Notes: generated by a model from the letters alone, not told the origin. DNA of 64,000 nucleotides from Pelecanus crispus (GCF_030463565.1 NC_134652.1:15849397-15913396), one strand, 5' to 3'; positions 26,601-37,809 are shown, counted from the first letter of the stretch. Numbers and translations: made by a program.

Positions 26601-27480
26601 AGGGGATGCTAGAGCTCAGCTTTGTGCTGCCTTGAAACCCCACTGTCCCTGGGGTGTAGGCATCCTGGGAAGCCTCTGCCCTCAAGCATGGAATTCTGGG
26701 TGGGCTGGACCATAGCCTTCCCTCCTCTGAGCTCAGCTGCAGCCAGGGTTGGGGCTTGCCTGGATCCCTGGAGCAGGAGCTTCGTTGTTCAGCAGGAGCG
26801 ATCTCCCTGGACCAGACATACGCTTGGCACAGCCAGGCTCCCTGGAGCATGTGCTGGGTTACAGCCAGCACTGCTGCAGCCAGAGGATGCTGTGGGACAG
26901 GGCTGCGGTGGGGGGAAGGACAGATGAGCGCCTGAAACTCCCCAAATCCCCAACCTCCTCTCCAAGAAGCTGCCACTTCCCATTCTCTGAAGGAATGGGA
27001 GAGCACGGAAACAAAAAGATTAAAAAAAAAAAAAAAAGCCCCTGTGGTGACAAACACGAGCAGCATGGCTCTGAGCCAAGGCACCTCTCACCCACCCTGG
27101 GGACAAGCTTGAGGTCGGGGCAGGGAGGGGAAGACACAGGCATGGCCCCTCTGGCCAGGCCTGTGGAGGGGGGAGGCCGTTTTTTCCAGCCGCAGTATTG
27201 TTCTGTGGGACCTGAATAAACACCTGCCTGGGGTACCCAGACGAGGGCACATTTCCCTCCCAGCTCCTGGAGCCTTCAAGGAAACCCCTTTTGTATCTGC
27301 CTTTGGCTGACCCTCGGAACCCACCTTCTGTCCTTGCAGCCAGCAGTGCCTGCAGCAGCACTGAGTCCCTTGTTATTGGGAGAGCGTGGGATGGGGCTGT
27401 CCTCCAGCTCCTGCGCAGACATCTGGTCCCTCGTGTCCTCTGAGAGCTGGGATCCCTCATCGGCTTCTTCAGAGCCCAAA
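23660..27480. other. Gene-free stretch
   Basis: Mixed composition. AT-rich between 24480 and 24930, otherwise GC-rich. A15 run near 27020-27035. No gene or mobile element recognised beyond a short MIR-like signature at 24131. Confidence 0.6.
24131..24160 (+). mobile_element. MIR-like signature, very short
   Basis: TGGGGAAACTGAGGCACTGAAG only. Assigned because the same 10-mer recurs at three other loci in the window. Confidence 0.25.
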
Positions 27481-27489
27481 CCCTGTACA

Positions 27490-27620
27490 AGTGTGGGTAT
27501 GCTTGAGAGGTATTTTAATTTACCCTTTTAATATGACTTTTATTCAATAGTAATGATTTCATAACTATTTAGTTATTAATACTGCTTGTTTGCTAGTATT
27601 GAGTGCTTTGGTTTGATGTT
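27490..27620. promoter_or_regulatory. Candidate conserved non-coding element
   Basis: Compact AT-rich element: TATTTTAATTTACC, CTTTTAATATGACTTTTATTC, ACTATTTAGTTATTAATAC. Flanked by ordinary GC-rich sequence. Confidence 0.4.
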
Positions 27621-29160
27621 ACTTGCAGACAACGGGGGGCTGAGGGTGGGCTCAACCACCCCACAGCAAGCTGCAGCATCCCCAACGAGGGGAGAGATGC
27701 TCAGCAGTGGCTGTCCCCGAGTGGGACAGGACTGGGAAAATGCCCCTCCCTGGGCTCACGCAAGTAGACAAGGTTTGAAACCTGCTGGTTTTGTGGCCAG
27801 CCTTGGCTGAGGTCCTGTGGCTGCCCTACGGAGCTGCACCTCTCTGCTTTTGGGACACTTTCTGTCTCTGAGCCCACCCATCAGCTAGCCCAGGGGGTCC
27901 AGGGCTCGGCTGGAACCCACCAGGCTCTCACACCCTGAGAGCTGTTCCACAGCGCAGTGAAGGACTCGGTGCAACCAGGTCCAGAGGCACTGGCCAGCAG
28001 GACCTGCCAGATGATGTTGGGGATATAATTTCCCCTACCGTTCACAACTTCTAACCTAAGCATGTCAGTGCTTGGAAGCCTCTGCACCCCTCGTTTCTCT
28101 CCATGCTGGATCAGACCTCGCCCCTGGGTAGGAAAGAGCTGCTGCCCGCCCAGCCTGCTTCACTGTGCTGCACTGGTATTGCCCAGAGAACATGATGCTC
28201 TTGTCCCCAGCACAGAAGTTGGGGAGCACAGGCTGCTGGCCAGGGAGCAGGTTAGCAGCCCACTTTGTGTCTGTTATCCAAAGCACTGAAAGGGCTGCAG
28301 ATGAACTAAGTGAGGGACTAAGTAAATAAAGGATTGACCTTCCACCCTGGGGGCCAGAGGGCAGCTACAAACTAGTGCTAATGTGAAATAGAGAGGCAAA
28401 CTTTGCAGGCTCTGGAGGAATTTACCCTGGAAGCATCAAAGAAGGCAAAGGACTCGTGTATCACCCTGTTTGCATCAACATGGGGGTGATGGCCCTGCCA
28501 CCCAGAGGACCAAGCTCTGGCCAGCAGCTCTGGGAGGGACGCTGTCACCTCAAGGGCTGAAGCAGGAAAGGGCTACGGGGAAATCCCTGACTTGGAGGCC
28601 TGGGGCTGCTCACACTTTCAGTGTGGTGCCCAGTGGGTGGCTCGGCAGAAGCAAGTTGCTGCATTTCCCATAGTGTCCTGCAAAGTCATCGTGGGGCTGC
28701 TGCATGCCGTGCAGATAGATGGACCTGGGAGCTGGTGCTTTTATGTTAATCTTGTGTGTACTGGGAGCAGGGACTGCTGGAAAAGCTTGGGCTGTGCAGT
28801 ACAGAGTTTTCAAAGGACTTTCTAAAAAGGGGCCACATCTAAATGTCTCAGGCTGGGCAACCAAAACGCCCAGTTACTTTTGGCCATGCACAAAGAGGTG
28901 CATGGCTGAGAGTCATACGATAGAGGCAGAAGACCACAAGGGATGGACGGGTCAATAGGAGGTGGCAGATGGACATGGCCACCGGAGAGAGGGAAAGGCA
29001 AGCGGGTAAAGCTTGGGGAGCTGGAGATCAGCAGAGGAGAGATAAGGTTTGATGGGGTATTTTGTTCCCGACTGAGGGAAGTCGGACCGAGGGGAAGTTT
29101 TTGTTGTTGCTTTTCTTGGTCTTGTGTTGGATGGGGAGAGAGGTGCAGCTCTGCCCATTA
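27620..29160. other. Gene-free stretch
   Basis: No coding signal. Contains the forward CTCF-like motif at 28351. Confidence 0.6.
28351..28365 (+). promoter_or_regulatory. CTCF-like motif, forward orientation
   Basis: GGGCCAGAGGGCAGC matches 12 of 15 core positions, including the whole CCAGAGGGCAGC section. Only the first three bases deviate. It points toward TLX1. Confidence 0.4.
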
Positions 29161-29720
29161 TTAATAGCTGGGGACACAGGGGCTGGCACAGAGCACTTCT
29201 GATGAGCCCACAGGACCCCAAATGCTGGGTGACGCATGGCTGATAGCCAGGCAGTAATTCAGTCGCAGGATGATGATAATGCGCACAAGCCTCTCTGGGC
29301 CTGTTGCGTTATGAAGTGCTGTGAGTGATTTACCCCCTGTTAGCAGGTAACCGATCTGTGTTACCTGCAGCACAGCCGGACCCTCTGGGCTACTTACCGC
29401 TCCACTTGCCATTTCAGTTGATCCCTGGGAATGGCTCTTCCTCCCTTCCAACTGATGCCACGGTACTGTGCTTGCCTTCCCCAGGTGCAAAAAAAAAAAA
29501 ATCCCCAATCCCCCAAAGCACCCTGTTAAGAACTTCCACATCTCATTGAGCTGTTATTAATAGGGGGATTGTCTGGTGTCACAGCAGAGGCATAAAATAC
29601 ATTAACATTATCACATAATCTTATTTAGCAAACACTTGTGTCGCTTCGCCCTTGGTAATTGCATTTGGGAGATGCAATATTTATGAAAGGGGGGAAGGAA
29701 ATGTCTTGGCTCATCTCCTC
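29160..29720. promoter_or_regulatory. Candidate conserved enhancer block
   Basis: Two dense parts. 29250-29345 has GGCAGTAATTCAG and GATGATGATAATGCGC. 29545-29700 has GCTGTTATTAATAGGG, ACATTAACATTATCACATAATC, GGTAATTGCATTTGG and GCAATATTTATG. Short A-runs sit between and after (29491-29502, 29742-29753). It borders the CpG-rich region that follows. Confidence 0.45.
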
Positions 29721-29749
29721 TGAGCAGTAAAAGTCCTGGGGAAAAAAAA

Positions 29750-32700
29750 AAAAATGCTGGGGGGATTGTGGGAGCCTGGGAAGGGGATGTCAGAGCCGCC
29801 GCTTCTCTCACGGTGGGTTTGGTGTTTGATGGGACTCTGTCTAAGCTTGAGTTTTGCCACTGAGCTGCTCCTAGAACCGAGGGAGGCTGGAGGTACGGAC
29901 CCGTGTTTTGCGAGGCATCTTTTTCGTACGCGACACGGTGTTGGACCCCAGCGCTCTCCCGGTATCTCTCTGCAAATATTGCTGCGAGCTCGCTCGCTGC
30001 CTTGCGTTAGCTCTTACTCCTGATTGCACTTGCGAGCCCTCCGGCGCGGCTGCGCTCGGGGCTCAGCTCCGAGGACGCTGCCCGCTAAGCGCGGTGATTG
30101 ATTAGAATTTCTCCTGGGACTGAACTCCACCCGACCAGCCCTGCATTTCTCTGGAGGACCTCGCAAGCCGATAGCAGGGTCTGAAGAGCAGAGTTTTAGC
30201 CCGGATACAGCATCCCCGAACCCGGGAGCTCAGGTCTGGGTGTGCACCTTCCTCCCCACCTCTGAAGCCCGGCTCCTGCCATTTCCAGTTTTGGGGGAGG
30301 TTTGCAGCAGGGTACGAGCTGCTGGAAGTTGTCCCTGTTTCTCAGGGTATGCTCAGGGCTCAGCTCCAGCAGCCATGCGGAGAGAGCTGTCTTGGAAGAT
30401 TATTTTAGTGCCTCGGACAGCGCTATTCCCTCGGAGCCTTCAAGTAGTTGTCCCCAGAAATTAAAGCTCATTTCCCCACCTGCAACCACCCATGTCCCGT
30501 CGTGCTCCCGGTGTCCGTGGGTGACCTCGGGCAGCCGGCGATGCACTGCGGGCTCTGCTGGGGTCCCGGCAAGTCGCGGAGGGAGCAGAGACAAGAAACA
30601 GCGATTTTGCACAAACCCCCGACCCTCTCCGCACTGAACCGGCAATTCAAAGCCGCTGGTGATGTGCGTGGGGCTGCAAAACCGGTGTCACCTACTCTTC
30701 TCCCCGACTTATGTTTACAGACCCTGTTTAATTTGTTTGTTTTCTGTCGTGCTCTCTCCTTAAGCTGGTTTTCGGGATCCCAGCCGGGCTGTTAGAAACG
30801 GCATCCGCAAAACCTTTGGGCTGGAGACGGCTCTGCCTTCTCCCCGTGCTCGCTCGGTGAATCGGGAGGATGTAACACTGGAAATCACAACCAATTACGG
30901 GTGGAAAATATAATTAATATAATAATGGGAAAATGCAATTAATTAATTAAACTTACAAGTGTGGAGAAGGCTATTTGCATAAATGGTCGATCGTGTTTAA
31001 ACCCAGATAATCCCTTGCACTCCCCATCCCCGCGGCATCGGTCCCCCGGGCGCAGCTCGCTCGGTGTTTTGCCCCGCGGAGAACGGGAGGAGTGGGGTGC
31101 AGTGGGGTGGGAAGGTTGTGCCACGGGGGGGAGGATTAGGGCTTGGAAACCCCGGTGATTTTCTGTTTCCAGATCTTTTTTTGTCACGGTTAGTCCCAAA
31201 CACGCTCTGCTCCTGAGCACCCACTGCGCTGCAAACGACGTGCGGCGAGTTTTAAAAGTGCCCTGCCAGAACTTGGATGTATTTCTGCCGGCGGAGGAAA
31301 AGCGTCTGAACCCGCCGGAGCCCCCTAACTTCGGGGATCGGGGGGACCCCCGGACAGGGCCAGGACTCGTCCCCGCAGCCGCCCACCTGTACGGCAGCTG
31401 CCTGCGGCGGGGGGCTGCCCCTCCTGCCCGGCCCTGCTCTCCGAAGGCTAATGCAAACAGCAGCGATTTAGATTTAAGTTTACCCATCGGTTCTGCCATA
31501 ATTTGTGTTTACTTTTTGCGTGCTAATTAACCTCGGGGAGGGGAAGGTGGGGGTAAATAAATAAACACGAGTATTTACCGAGGAGGGTTTTGAGGTTTTT
31601 ATAGCTAAGCCCGTAACAATGTTTGCAACAATTAAGACCATTATTATTGGATCTTCTTGTTCATTAGTGAAAGCTACTTTGTTAGCGGAGCCGGCAGGGC
31701 GTGCCGGCTCCCTGCCTGCACGGCGTTTGCGGAGCTGCCTGCGCCCGGGCCCCCGAGGGCTGCTTTTAAGATGGGGGAGGACGGGGGGGAGCGAGACACA
31801 AATCTGTCGGTAACACAGGACTTTGTCTGGTGGGGAAAGGCCTAGGGCTCGGAGCGGGCAGGAGACAAAAGCAGCGGCCGCTCCCCCGGCAAGCGAACAA
31901 ACAAGGCAGCTGCCGGCAGCCGGGGCCGGGGGCGGCGAGCAGCCTCCATGGGCGCGGGGGAGCCGCAGGGTCGGGGCGACGTCACGACTGCCACCCTCTG
32001 TGTCGCGACAGGCCTGGCTGTCGCAGGGCCCAGCGCTTCTCGGAGCGGGGGAGACCCAAGGGGAGGCGGCGGCGGGACGCGGGTGTCCCCCCCCCCCCCG
32101 CCATCGCCTGCTCCCTTACCGCAGGGCCGCATTAACTTGGCACGGGAGGTGTAATTAAGCTGGGAGTTAATAACGGGGCAGAGCCCCCGGTGTCCCCCGC
32201 TGCCGTCGGTGCCCTCGGGGGTGGCGGCCAGACGCAGTTCATTAGCGGGGCTGGTGCGGGGCGGGTGGCCAAGCGGACGGGGCTAATGGGATTACACGCA
32301 TTTCTGCACGGTGGAGAGAGGGGCTGGTGCCGCAGGACCAATAACTTATTGGCAGATGCTCCTCCGGCAACCGGCAGCGTTGAATATTCATGGCGCGCCG
32401 CCGGGCACTGCAGCCCCCATCGGCCACCGCCCCGCTCCCTCCCCTCCCGCGGGTACCCCCGGCGGGGGGCCGGGAGGGATGGGAGCCCCCCGGCCTGTTG
32501 CACGGAGCCGGTGGTCCCGGGGCAGCAGCAGGCAGGGAGGCAGCCGGGGGGGCGGGGGGGTGCAGGCCGCCCTGCCCTTCGGGGCTCCGCGGCACCCGCT
32601 GTGCGTGCCTCCATAGGTGCGATGAGTTGCGACCGTTCTCTTCCCTCCCTGCAACCCATTTTCTCCAGGCAGCCAGCGGCTACCAGGAGGCGAGGGGGAA

Positions 32701-33680
32701 GTTTGCGGACTGCTCCGAATACTTATTTTTGGTAGATAACAACTGCCCCCGGGAGATGTCGTTGACAGAGCGCGGAGCCGGCCGCGCTCCCCGCCCGGGC
32801 CCTGCTGCGCTCCCCCGGCCCCGCCGCTCCTCGTAGCCCCTCGGTCGTTTGTAACCATAAAGGGGAAGAAATATTGTTGCGGGCGAAGTTCGTGCGATGC
32901 TGCGGCTCCCGCCCGCTCCCGCTGCGCCGGGCACTTTATACTCATTAAGTGCAGCGGCGCTAAGTCATTACTGTAATAAGGACTTATGCTGAATACAAGG
33001 GGCCACGTTTCCAAAGCCATAAATTACAACTGTCAGTGCGTATTCGAGGGATCAACAGAGCTGGGAGTAATTATTTACCGCGTGCTTTATAGAGCAATTA
33101 AAAATTCCCCGAATGGTGTTAATTGCTTTTAATGCGCAGGAAGCGCGGCCCGCCCTTCCCGCGGACGCGGAGCCGGGGAACAGCCGCCGCCGGCGGGGCG
33201 GGGGGCTCCGGGGGCCGCCCGAATGGGGTGGGTCTCGGTGGGATATGCGGGAAACGAGATTCCGCGCTGGGAAGCCCGCACGGCCGCGGGAGGCCGGCTG
33301 CTTGCTGCGAGGGTCGCTCTGCTTCTCTATCGGCGGCTGTCGCGACGTTTGCGACGTAACTCCGTGGGGGCGGCAGCGCTGAGGGGCAGAGCCCCGAGGG
33401 CAGCGGGGACCGCGTCCCTCCGGCCCGGGGAGCGGCGGGGGCTGCCGGCGGGGCCCTGTGGCGAGCTCCTGTGCGCAGCCCGGGCCCACAGGGCCCCGCA
33501 CGGGCACCGGCTCCGCCGCCGAAATCGATTTCACGGGGGTCGGGGCGGCAGAGAATGAGCTGCGGGAGGTGATGGATGTGCGGAGGGGCGAATAATCACC
33601 CGGGGCTGGGGGAGCCCCCAGCCCGGCGAATTAAACGAATTAAAAAGCGAGGAAGGGAAGGAGTCGGGGTGCACCCTTCT
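29750..33680. promoter_or_regulatory. CpG-rich region interleaved with homeodomain-site clusters
   Basis: CpG density rises at 29890-30100, 30480-30700, 31000-31470, 31680-32660 and 32740-33560. It alternates with AT-rich patches at 30870-31010 (CAATTACGG, TATAATTAATATAATAATGG, AATTAATTAATTAAAC, octamer ATTTGCAT at 30973-30980), 31440-31680, 32130-32180 and 32935-33135 (CTTTATACTCATTAAG, CATTACTGTAATAAGG, CATAAATTACAAC, GTAATTATTTACCG, TGTTAATTGCTTTTAATGCG). No exon recognised. It may be a cluster of TLX1 enhancers or the promoter of a non-coding transcript (mammals have TLX1NB near TLX1). Confidence 0.55.
32338..32352. promoter_or_regulatory. Inverted pair of CCAAT boxes
   Basis: CCAATAACTTATTGG, two CCAAT cores facing each other in a perfect 7+1+7 palindrome, inside CpG-rich DNA. 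NF-Y binding is plausible. Confidence 0.45.
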
Positions 33681-33825
33681 GCTGATGGGGTGCGGGTGCG
33701 TTTGTCACCATGCACCTGCCTGCGGCCGAGTCGCTCACTCTCCTTTTAGGAAAATGGGAGGACTTCACAGGTTCCAGAAAGCACTGCTAAAAGTGCAGGT
33801 TTCGGAGCGAGCCTGGTGCATTTTG

Positions 33826-33848
33826 CTGGGACCTTGCCAAGGTCCCAG
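33826..33848. other. 23-bp near-continuous palindrome with AGGTCC half-sites
   Basis: Arms CTGGGACCTTG and CAAGGTCCCAG around a single C. It contains inverted CAAGGTCC half-sites reminiscent of nuclear receptor elements, and TTGCCAA reminiscent of NFI. Confidence 0.6.
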
Positions 33849-35035
33849 ACACGCCACTTTTGTCCCCGGTCCCCGCAGGAGGGCCTGTATTTCGCAGCAG
33901 TCTCCCGTCCAGCAGCTGCAAGGCTGGGAGGCAGCTTGCGGCGCCGAGCTCCCGGCAGCCCCGAGCTGTAGAGGAGCTCAGTGGCCAAGGGGAGCCCTGG
34001 AAAGCCAGCAAGGCAGAAGAAAATGGGAGCGGAGGGTGGAGGTCAGGCCCTGGCTGGGCTGCCCCTCTCTGCTAGCAGGAGGCAGATGCACTGGATCAAT
34101 GGGAGAACCTAAGAAAAGATCGCCAGGCCTTTGGGGTGGGGGAGAGGGGAGCCTTATGCAGCACGGGAAGGGCCCTCGTCTCCATTGCCATCTCCTAGCA
34201 CGGACATACTGAGCCCCCAACCCTCAGCTGGGGCAGGACTGAACCACTGCTTTGGAAATGAGCCTGTCCCAGCAGCTGCTCAGGGCAGGTGAGGGGGGAA
34301 AAAAGTTTCAAGGCTGGCAGGAATAGGTAAGTGGCCATGGGTGCTTAAAGGGGGGGAGATGCTCCGGAGAAGTAAAGACCAAGGGCGTTAGGCTCCTCAA
34401 TGCACTGATTTTGCAGCAACTTAGTGCACGTGTCAGCTTCTGCATTGGAGGCTTTCTTCCACCTTCAAAGAGAGCTGATCCAGCTTGTTGGTGCTTCCTG
34501 CAGGAAAGGATTTATCTGTCCAGAAAAGAAACCCCACTGCCCTAAATAGCTCTTTGGGCAAACATCTGAGAATGCCTGTCTCCCCAGGCTCTGCTTAGAG
34601 TATGGTCTCCGAATTATTTTTTGCAGGGCCTGACATCCAGAGCCCTATCAAAGACAGACAAATCCAGCCCTTGGCGGGTGCGATGATGCTAGCTGGGGAT
34701 CTGCCTCCAAGCACCACCTAGGCAGAGCTGGCTGGCCTGGGGCACCTCTGCCCCCCTCACCCCCCCAGAGATCCTTTTGTAGGATCATTGGATTCACCTC
34801 AAAGTGGATGCTGGCCCTTGTAAACTCTCCCATCAGGATGTGAACCTGAAAGCACCAAAACTGGCCCTGATGTGTCCTGGTACATGAACTTGCAGCACTG
34901 CATGCGAGTCCTCTTTAGCCCCAGAATTAGGGAGTTGGATGCAAAGGCTATAAATTGCCAGCTCTCATGAGACAGAGTATTTCCAGAGCCTCGTGCTCCA
35001 CAGTGCTGCTCAAGCCCCAGCCCCAGAGAGCCCAA

Positions 35036-35100
35036 GGGGAAACTGAGGCCAGGAGAAATTTGAACTGCAGCATCTGAACCAGGGGTTGTCCTGCAGCTTA
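35036..35100 (+). mobile_element. MIR-like fragment
   Basis: GGGGAAACTGAGGCCAGGAG then TTTGAACTGCAGCATCTGAACC. The first part carries the same AAACTGAGGC signature found at 4.4, 13.6 and 24.1 kb. Confidence 0.35.
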
Positions 35101-36239
35101 GATGTTGCAGTGCCTGAACTTCTGATGCCAGGAGCTGTGTGGCTTTCCCAAGGCTGCAGGTGAGGTCTGTGGCTTGTGCAGAGATTAAATTCTGGGGCTG
35201 CGCATCACCTCAAAACCCATCAATAATTCCCATTGACTTCCAGGAGTCTAGAATCCCACTTGGGACCTAGCCCTGCCTGCCCTTCTCCTTTGTCCGCACT
35301 GGGCAGAGGAAGACCTGACTTACCTTTAGTCTCTCTCCTGGCAGGTTTTATTGCCTGAAAGCCCCTACCTTGGACTCAGCAGATGGGGGCTGCGACCCTC
35401 ATTAGCCAGCCTGGCTCACTGATGGTGACCCTGTGATTTCTTGGGGCCAGTTCCTCCGGGGCCCTCGGCATCTGCTCAGCCTGGGGGCTCTCTGGCGCAG
35501 GGAAGGCCGAAGGCTTTGCCCAGCATCGACCAGGGCCTTCAGGATGCTCAAGCAGCATGAGATGGCTACATTATCTACTGGAGAGAGGGCACCTCCTGGG
35601 TCTTGGCAGCAGAGATGGAGTTCCTCTGGATGTCACGGCTTGCTGGCTGGGGACCCTGTGGCACTGCATGGGGCTGGCACATCGTGCTCTGTCACTTCCC
35701 TACAAGAGGCAACCTGACCTGCTTGGGGCTGGTGAGTAGGCTCTGCCCCACATCCCCCGTGTGGGAAAGGGCTGGAGAAGAGGCTCAGGCTGGTCCTGGA
35801 GAAGGGCAAAGGCAGCTGCAGCCCTGGGGGATGAGAAGACCCCCTGCCCGAGGGCAGCCTCCCAGCCCCGGCTGGCCCCAGCCCTCTCTCCCTCCCTCCC
35901 TCCCCTCCCAGCTCCTCCTAACCACAAGGACTTTGGTTGATGGAGCTGGCGCCAGCGAGTTCCCTGAAGAGTTCAGAAGTCAAGAACTGAGGCAGGTACG
36001 GGGAGGGGGGAAACCCGACCCCGGCGGGCAGGCAGGGCTGGGCGGCAGCGGGGGAGCAGGCTGACCGGGCACCGGGCACCGGCTGGGCATGGGGCCGCGG
36101 GGTGGCCGTGAGCTGCTGCTGCCCGCTGTGCCCCCACAGCCTGTCCCGTGGGGGGCCACGGTGGTGGGTACGGTGATAGTGGTGGGTCTTGGGGTGTCAC
36201 AGCAGGGTTGCGGCTGGGGTGAGGGTGGCAGGAACCCAG

Positions 36240-36660
36240 GAGCCCTGGTGTGTCGGGGGGTGCGTGTGTCTGGGGTGTCTGAATGCACAGGTATAGGGGT
36301 GTGATAACCCATGTTGTGGGAGCCAATGTGTGTGTGTGAATGCATACAGTTGTGAAAGTGTGAGCAAGAACGCGTGTGTGCAAATTTGTGTGGGTGTGGG
36401 GAGGGCGGGCTGTGTCTGTGAGAATGGGGGGGTGTGAATAAGTGTGCACAAATGTAGGTGCATGTGCAAGCAAATGTGTGGGACTGTGTGGCAGCACGGG
36501 TGCCTGTGAGCTCGTGAGGGTGTTTGTGAGTGTGTGCGCATCTTTGCGAGGGTGTGCGTGGGGGGTGTGTGTGTGAGGATGTGGATGGGATGATATGCAT
36601 GGCGGTGAGCGAGGAGGTGTGCCTGAGTGTGTGGGCACGAGTTTCTACGCCAGTGCATTT
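36240..36660 (+). repeat. TG-rich degenerate simple repeat upstream of TLX1
   Basis: About 420 bp of GTGTG-rich sequence with interspersed GTGAGTGT, GTGCATGTG and GGGGTGT units. Similar in character to the tract in intron 2. Likely an old dinucleotide/minisatellite expansion. Confidence 0.75.
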
Positions 36661-36996
36661 GTATTGCATGGGAGATGCCCCAGGGTGGGCTGTCTTGCGG
36701 GACCCCCGCGGTCCCCCGTGGGCACTAAACCGCTGGCACATTGCAGACGTGGAGGGCAGCGTTTGCCCCAGCCGGCGAGGAGGGGGCCTGCCGGGCCGGC
36801 CCCAGCCGGGGGCGAGGGGGACGGAGGGGGCTGTCCGGTGCCGGCAGAGCACAAACCGGCGGGGAAACCCTTGACGCCGCGGCCGGGAGCGTCGGGCCGC
36901 GCTGGGCAGAGCCGGTCGGCAGCAGCCGGGGGGCCAGGGCCAAAACAAGTTTTGCAGAAAATTACGGCAGCGGCTTTCAATTTTTTAAATTTATAT

Positions 36997-37030
36997 ATAT
37001 TTTTGTTGGTTTTTTTTTTTTTTTTTTTTA
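36997..37030. repeat. T-rich tract before the TLX1 promoter
   Basis: ATTTTTG followed by a long T run interrupted by GG, about 550 bp upstream of the TATA-like motif. Confidence 0.8.
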
Positions 37031-37578
37031 ACGAAAACACTCATCTCCCCGCGGGCAGGCGCGGGAGGGGGCGGCGGCGGAGGCGCGGCCCGTTCAGCCC
37101 TCGCCCCGCCGCGGTCTGCGCCGCTGCCCCGGGGGGAGCAGCTGGGGCCGGCCCCCGTCCCGCGGGAATGAGCCCCCCGGTGCTCCGGGGGCAGGCGTGC
37201 CCCGGGCGCCCACCGCCCCCTCCCGCGATACCCCCTCCACGGGCCCGGGCACCCGTGGGGGCCCTCCAGACCACCCCCGTTCCCCCGTTATGGGGTCTGG
37301 AGATGGGGGAGCCCCCTCCTGTTCCTCCGCGGCTCTTTCAGAGGCGCCGACTTTTGAAATTGAGAAAACCCCTCCGGAGAAAAGGGGCACGGCGGGTCTG
37401 GGACCCCTCCGGGAAGGGATCCCCCGGGTTCAGCCCCCGCACGGGATCAGCACCGACACGGCCACAAACTCCGGGACAAAACGACCCCCTCCGCCGCCCG
37501 GTACCTGCCGCTCCTTCCCCCACCCCAGCGCCCTGCGCGCACCCAGCGCTGACTTTATAAGGCCGGGCCGGGTGGTGA

Positions 37579-37639
37579 TTTTTTTTTTTGATTTTTTTTT
37601 TTTTTTTGCGGGGGGGGGTGGGGGTGGGGGGAGATGGGG
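37579..37639 (+). repeat. T-tract and G-tract in the promoter (G-quadruplex-like)
   Basis: T11 and T16 runs are followed immediately by G9, G5, G6 and G4 tracts (37610-37618, 37620-37624, 37626-37631, 37636-37639) separated by 1, 1 and 4 bases. This fits the canonical four-tract quadruplex pattern with short loops. Confidence 0.75.
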
Positions 37640-37706
37640 AAGAACAAACTCCTTTTCTCGTGTGCTCTTCTCTGCTGTCATTCACTCGGCTCCTTTCAGC
37701 ATCCAG

Positions 37707-37711
37707 CCAAT
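37707..37711 (+). promoter_or_regulatory. CCAAT box (NF-Y type)
   Basis: CCAAT in the context CAGCCAATGG, a good NF-Y core with the favoured flanks, sitting in the TLX1 promoter about 680 bp before the ATG. Confidence 0.6.
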
Positions 37712-37750
37712 GGAGAGTGAGGGCCCGGGAGCAGCAGGCCTTGGCTACCG

Positions 37751-37760
37751 TGATTGATGG
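37751..37760 (+). promoter_or_regulatory. PBX-HOX bipartite site TGATTGATGG
   Basis: Matches the classical TGATNNATNN PBX-HOX consensus. It lies 40 bp downstream of the CCAAT box and 7 bp before a GC box. TLX1 itself has an FPWM PBX-contact motif, and PBX1 is known to act upstream of Tlx1 in spleen development, so autoregulation or PBX control through this site is plausible but inferred. Confidence 0.55.
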
Positions 37761-37809
37761 GCGAGCGGGGCGGCGGGGCGCTCGCACTCCGCCGCGGCCG
37801 CGCTCCGCT

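Larger units (their letters stand above)
33680..36240. other. Gene-free stretch
   Basis: Ordinary non-coding sequence between the CpG-rich block and the TG-rich tract. Holds the palindrome at 33826 and a MIR-like fragment at 35036. No gene seen. Confidence 0.6.
37545..37800 (+). promoter_or_regulatory. TLX1: Probable TLX1 core and proximal promoter
   Basis: Motifs in order: a TATA-like TTTATAA at 37554-37560; T-runs and a four-tract G-rich motif at 37610-37639; a CCAAT box at 37707-37711; a bipartite TGATTGATGG at 37751-37760 (PBX-HOX type); a GC box GGGGCGG at 37767-37773. The transcription start cannot be fixed from sequence. It could lie about 30 bp after the TATA-like motif, or further down if the CCAAT/GC-box pair drives a dispersed CpG-island promoter. 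Confidence 0.6.

Noticed and set aside
34176..34200. Additional CTCF-like string TTGCCATCTCCTAG
   Set aside because: Only about 12 of 15 core positions match, with deviations inside the motif. Too weak to list.
35973..36948. Long His/Thr-rich frames on the - strand
   Set aside because: Direct translation of the TG-rich simple repeat and the adjoining CpG-rich sequence, not a protein.
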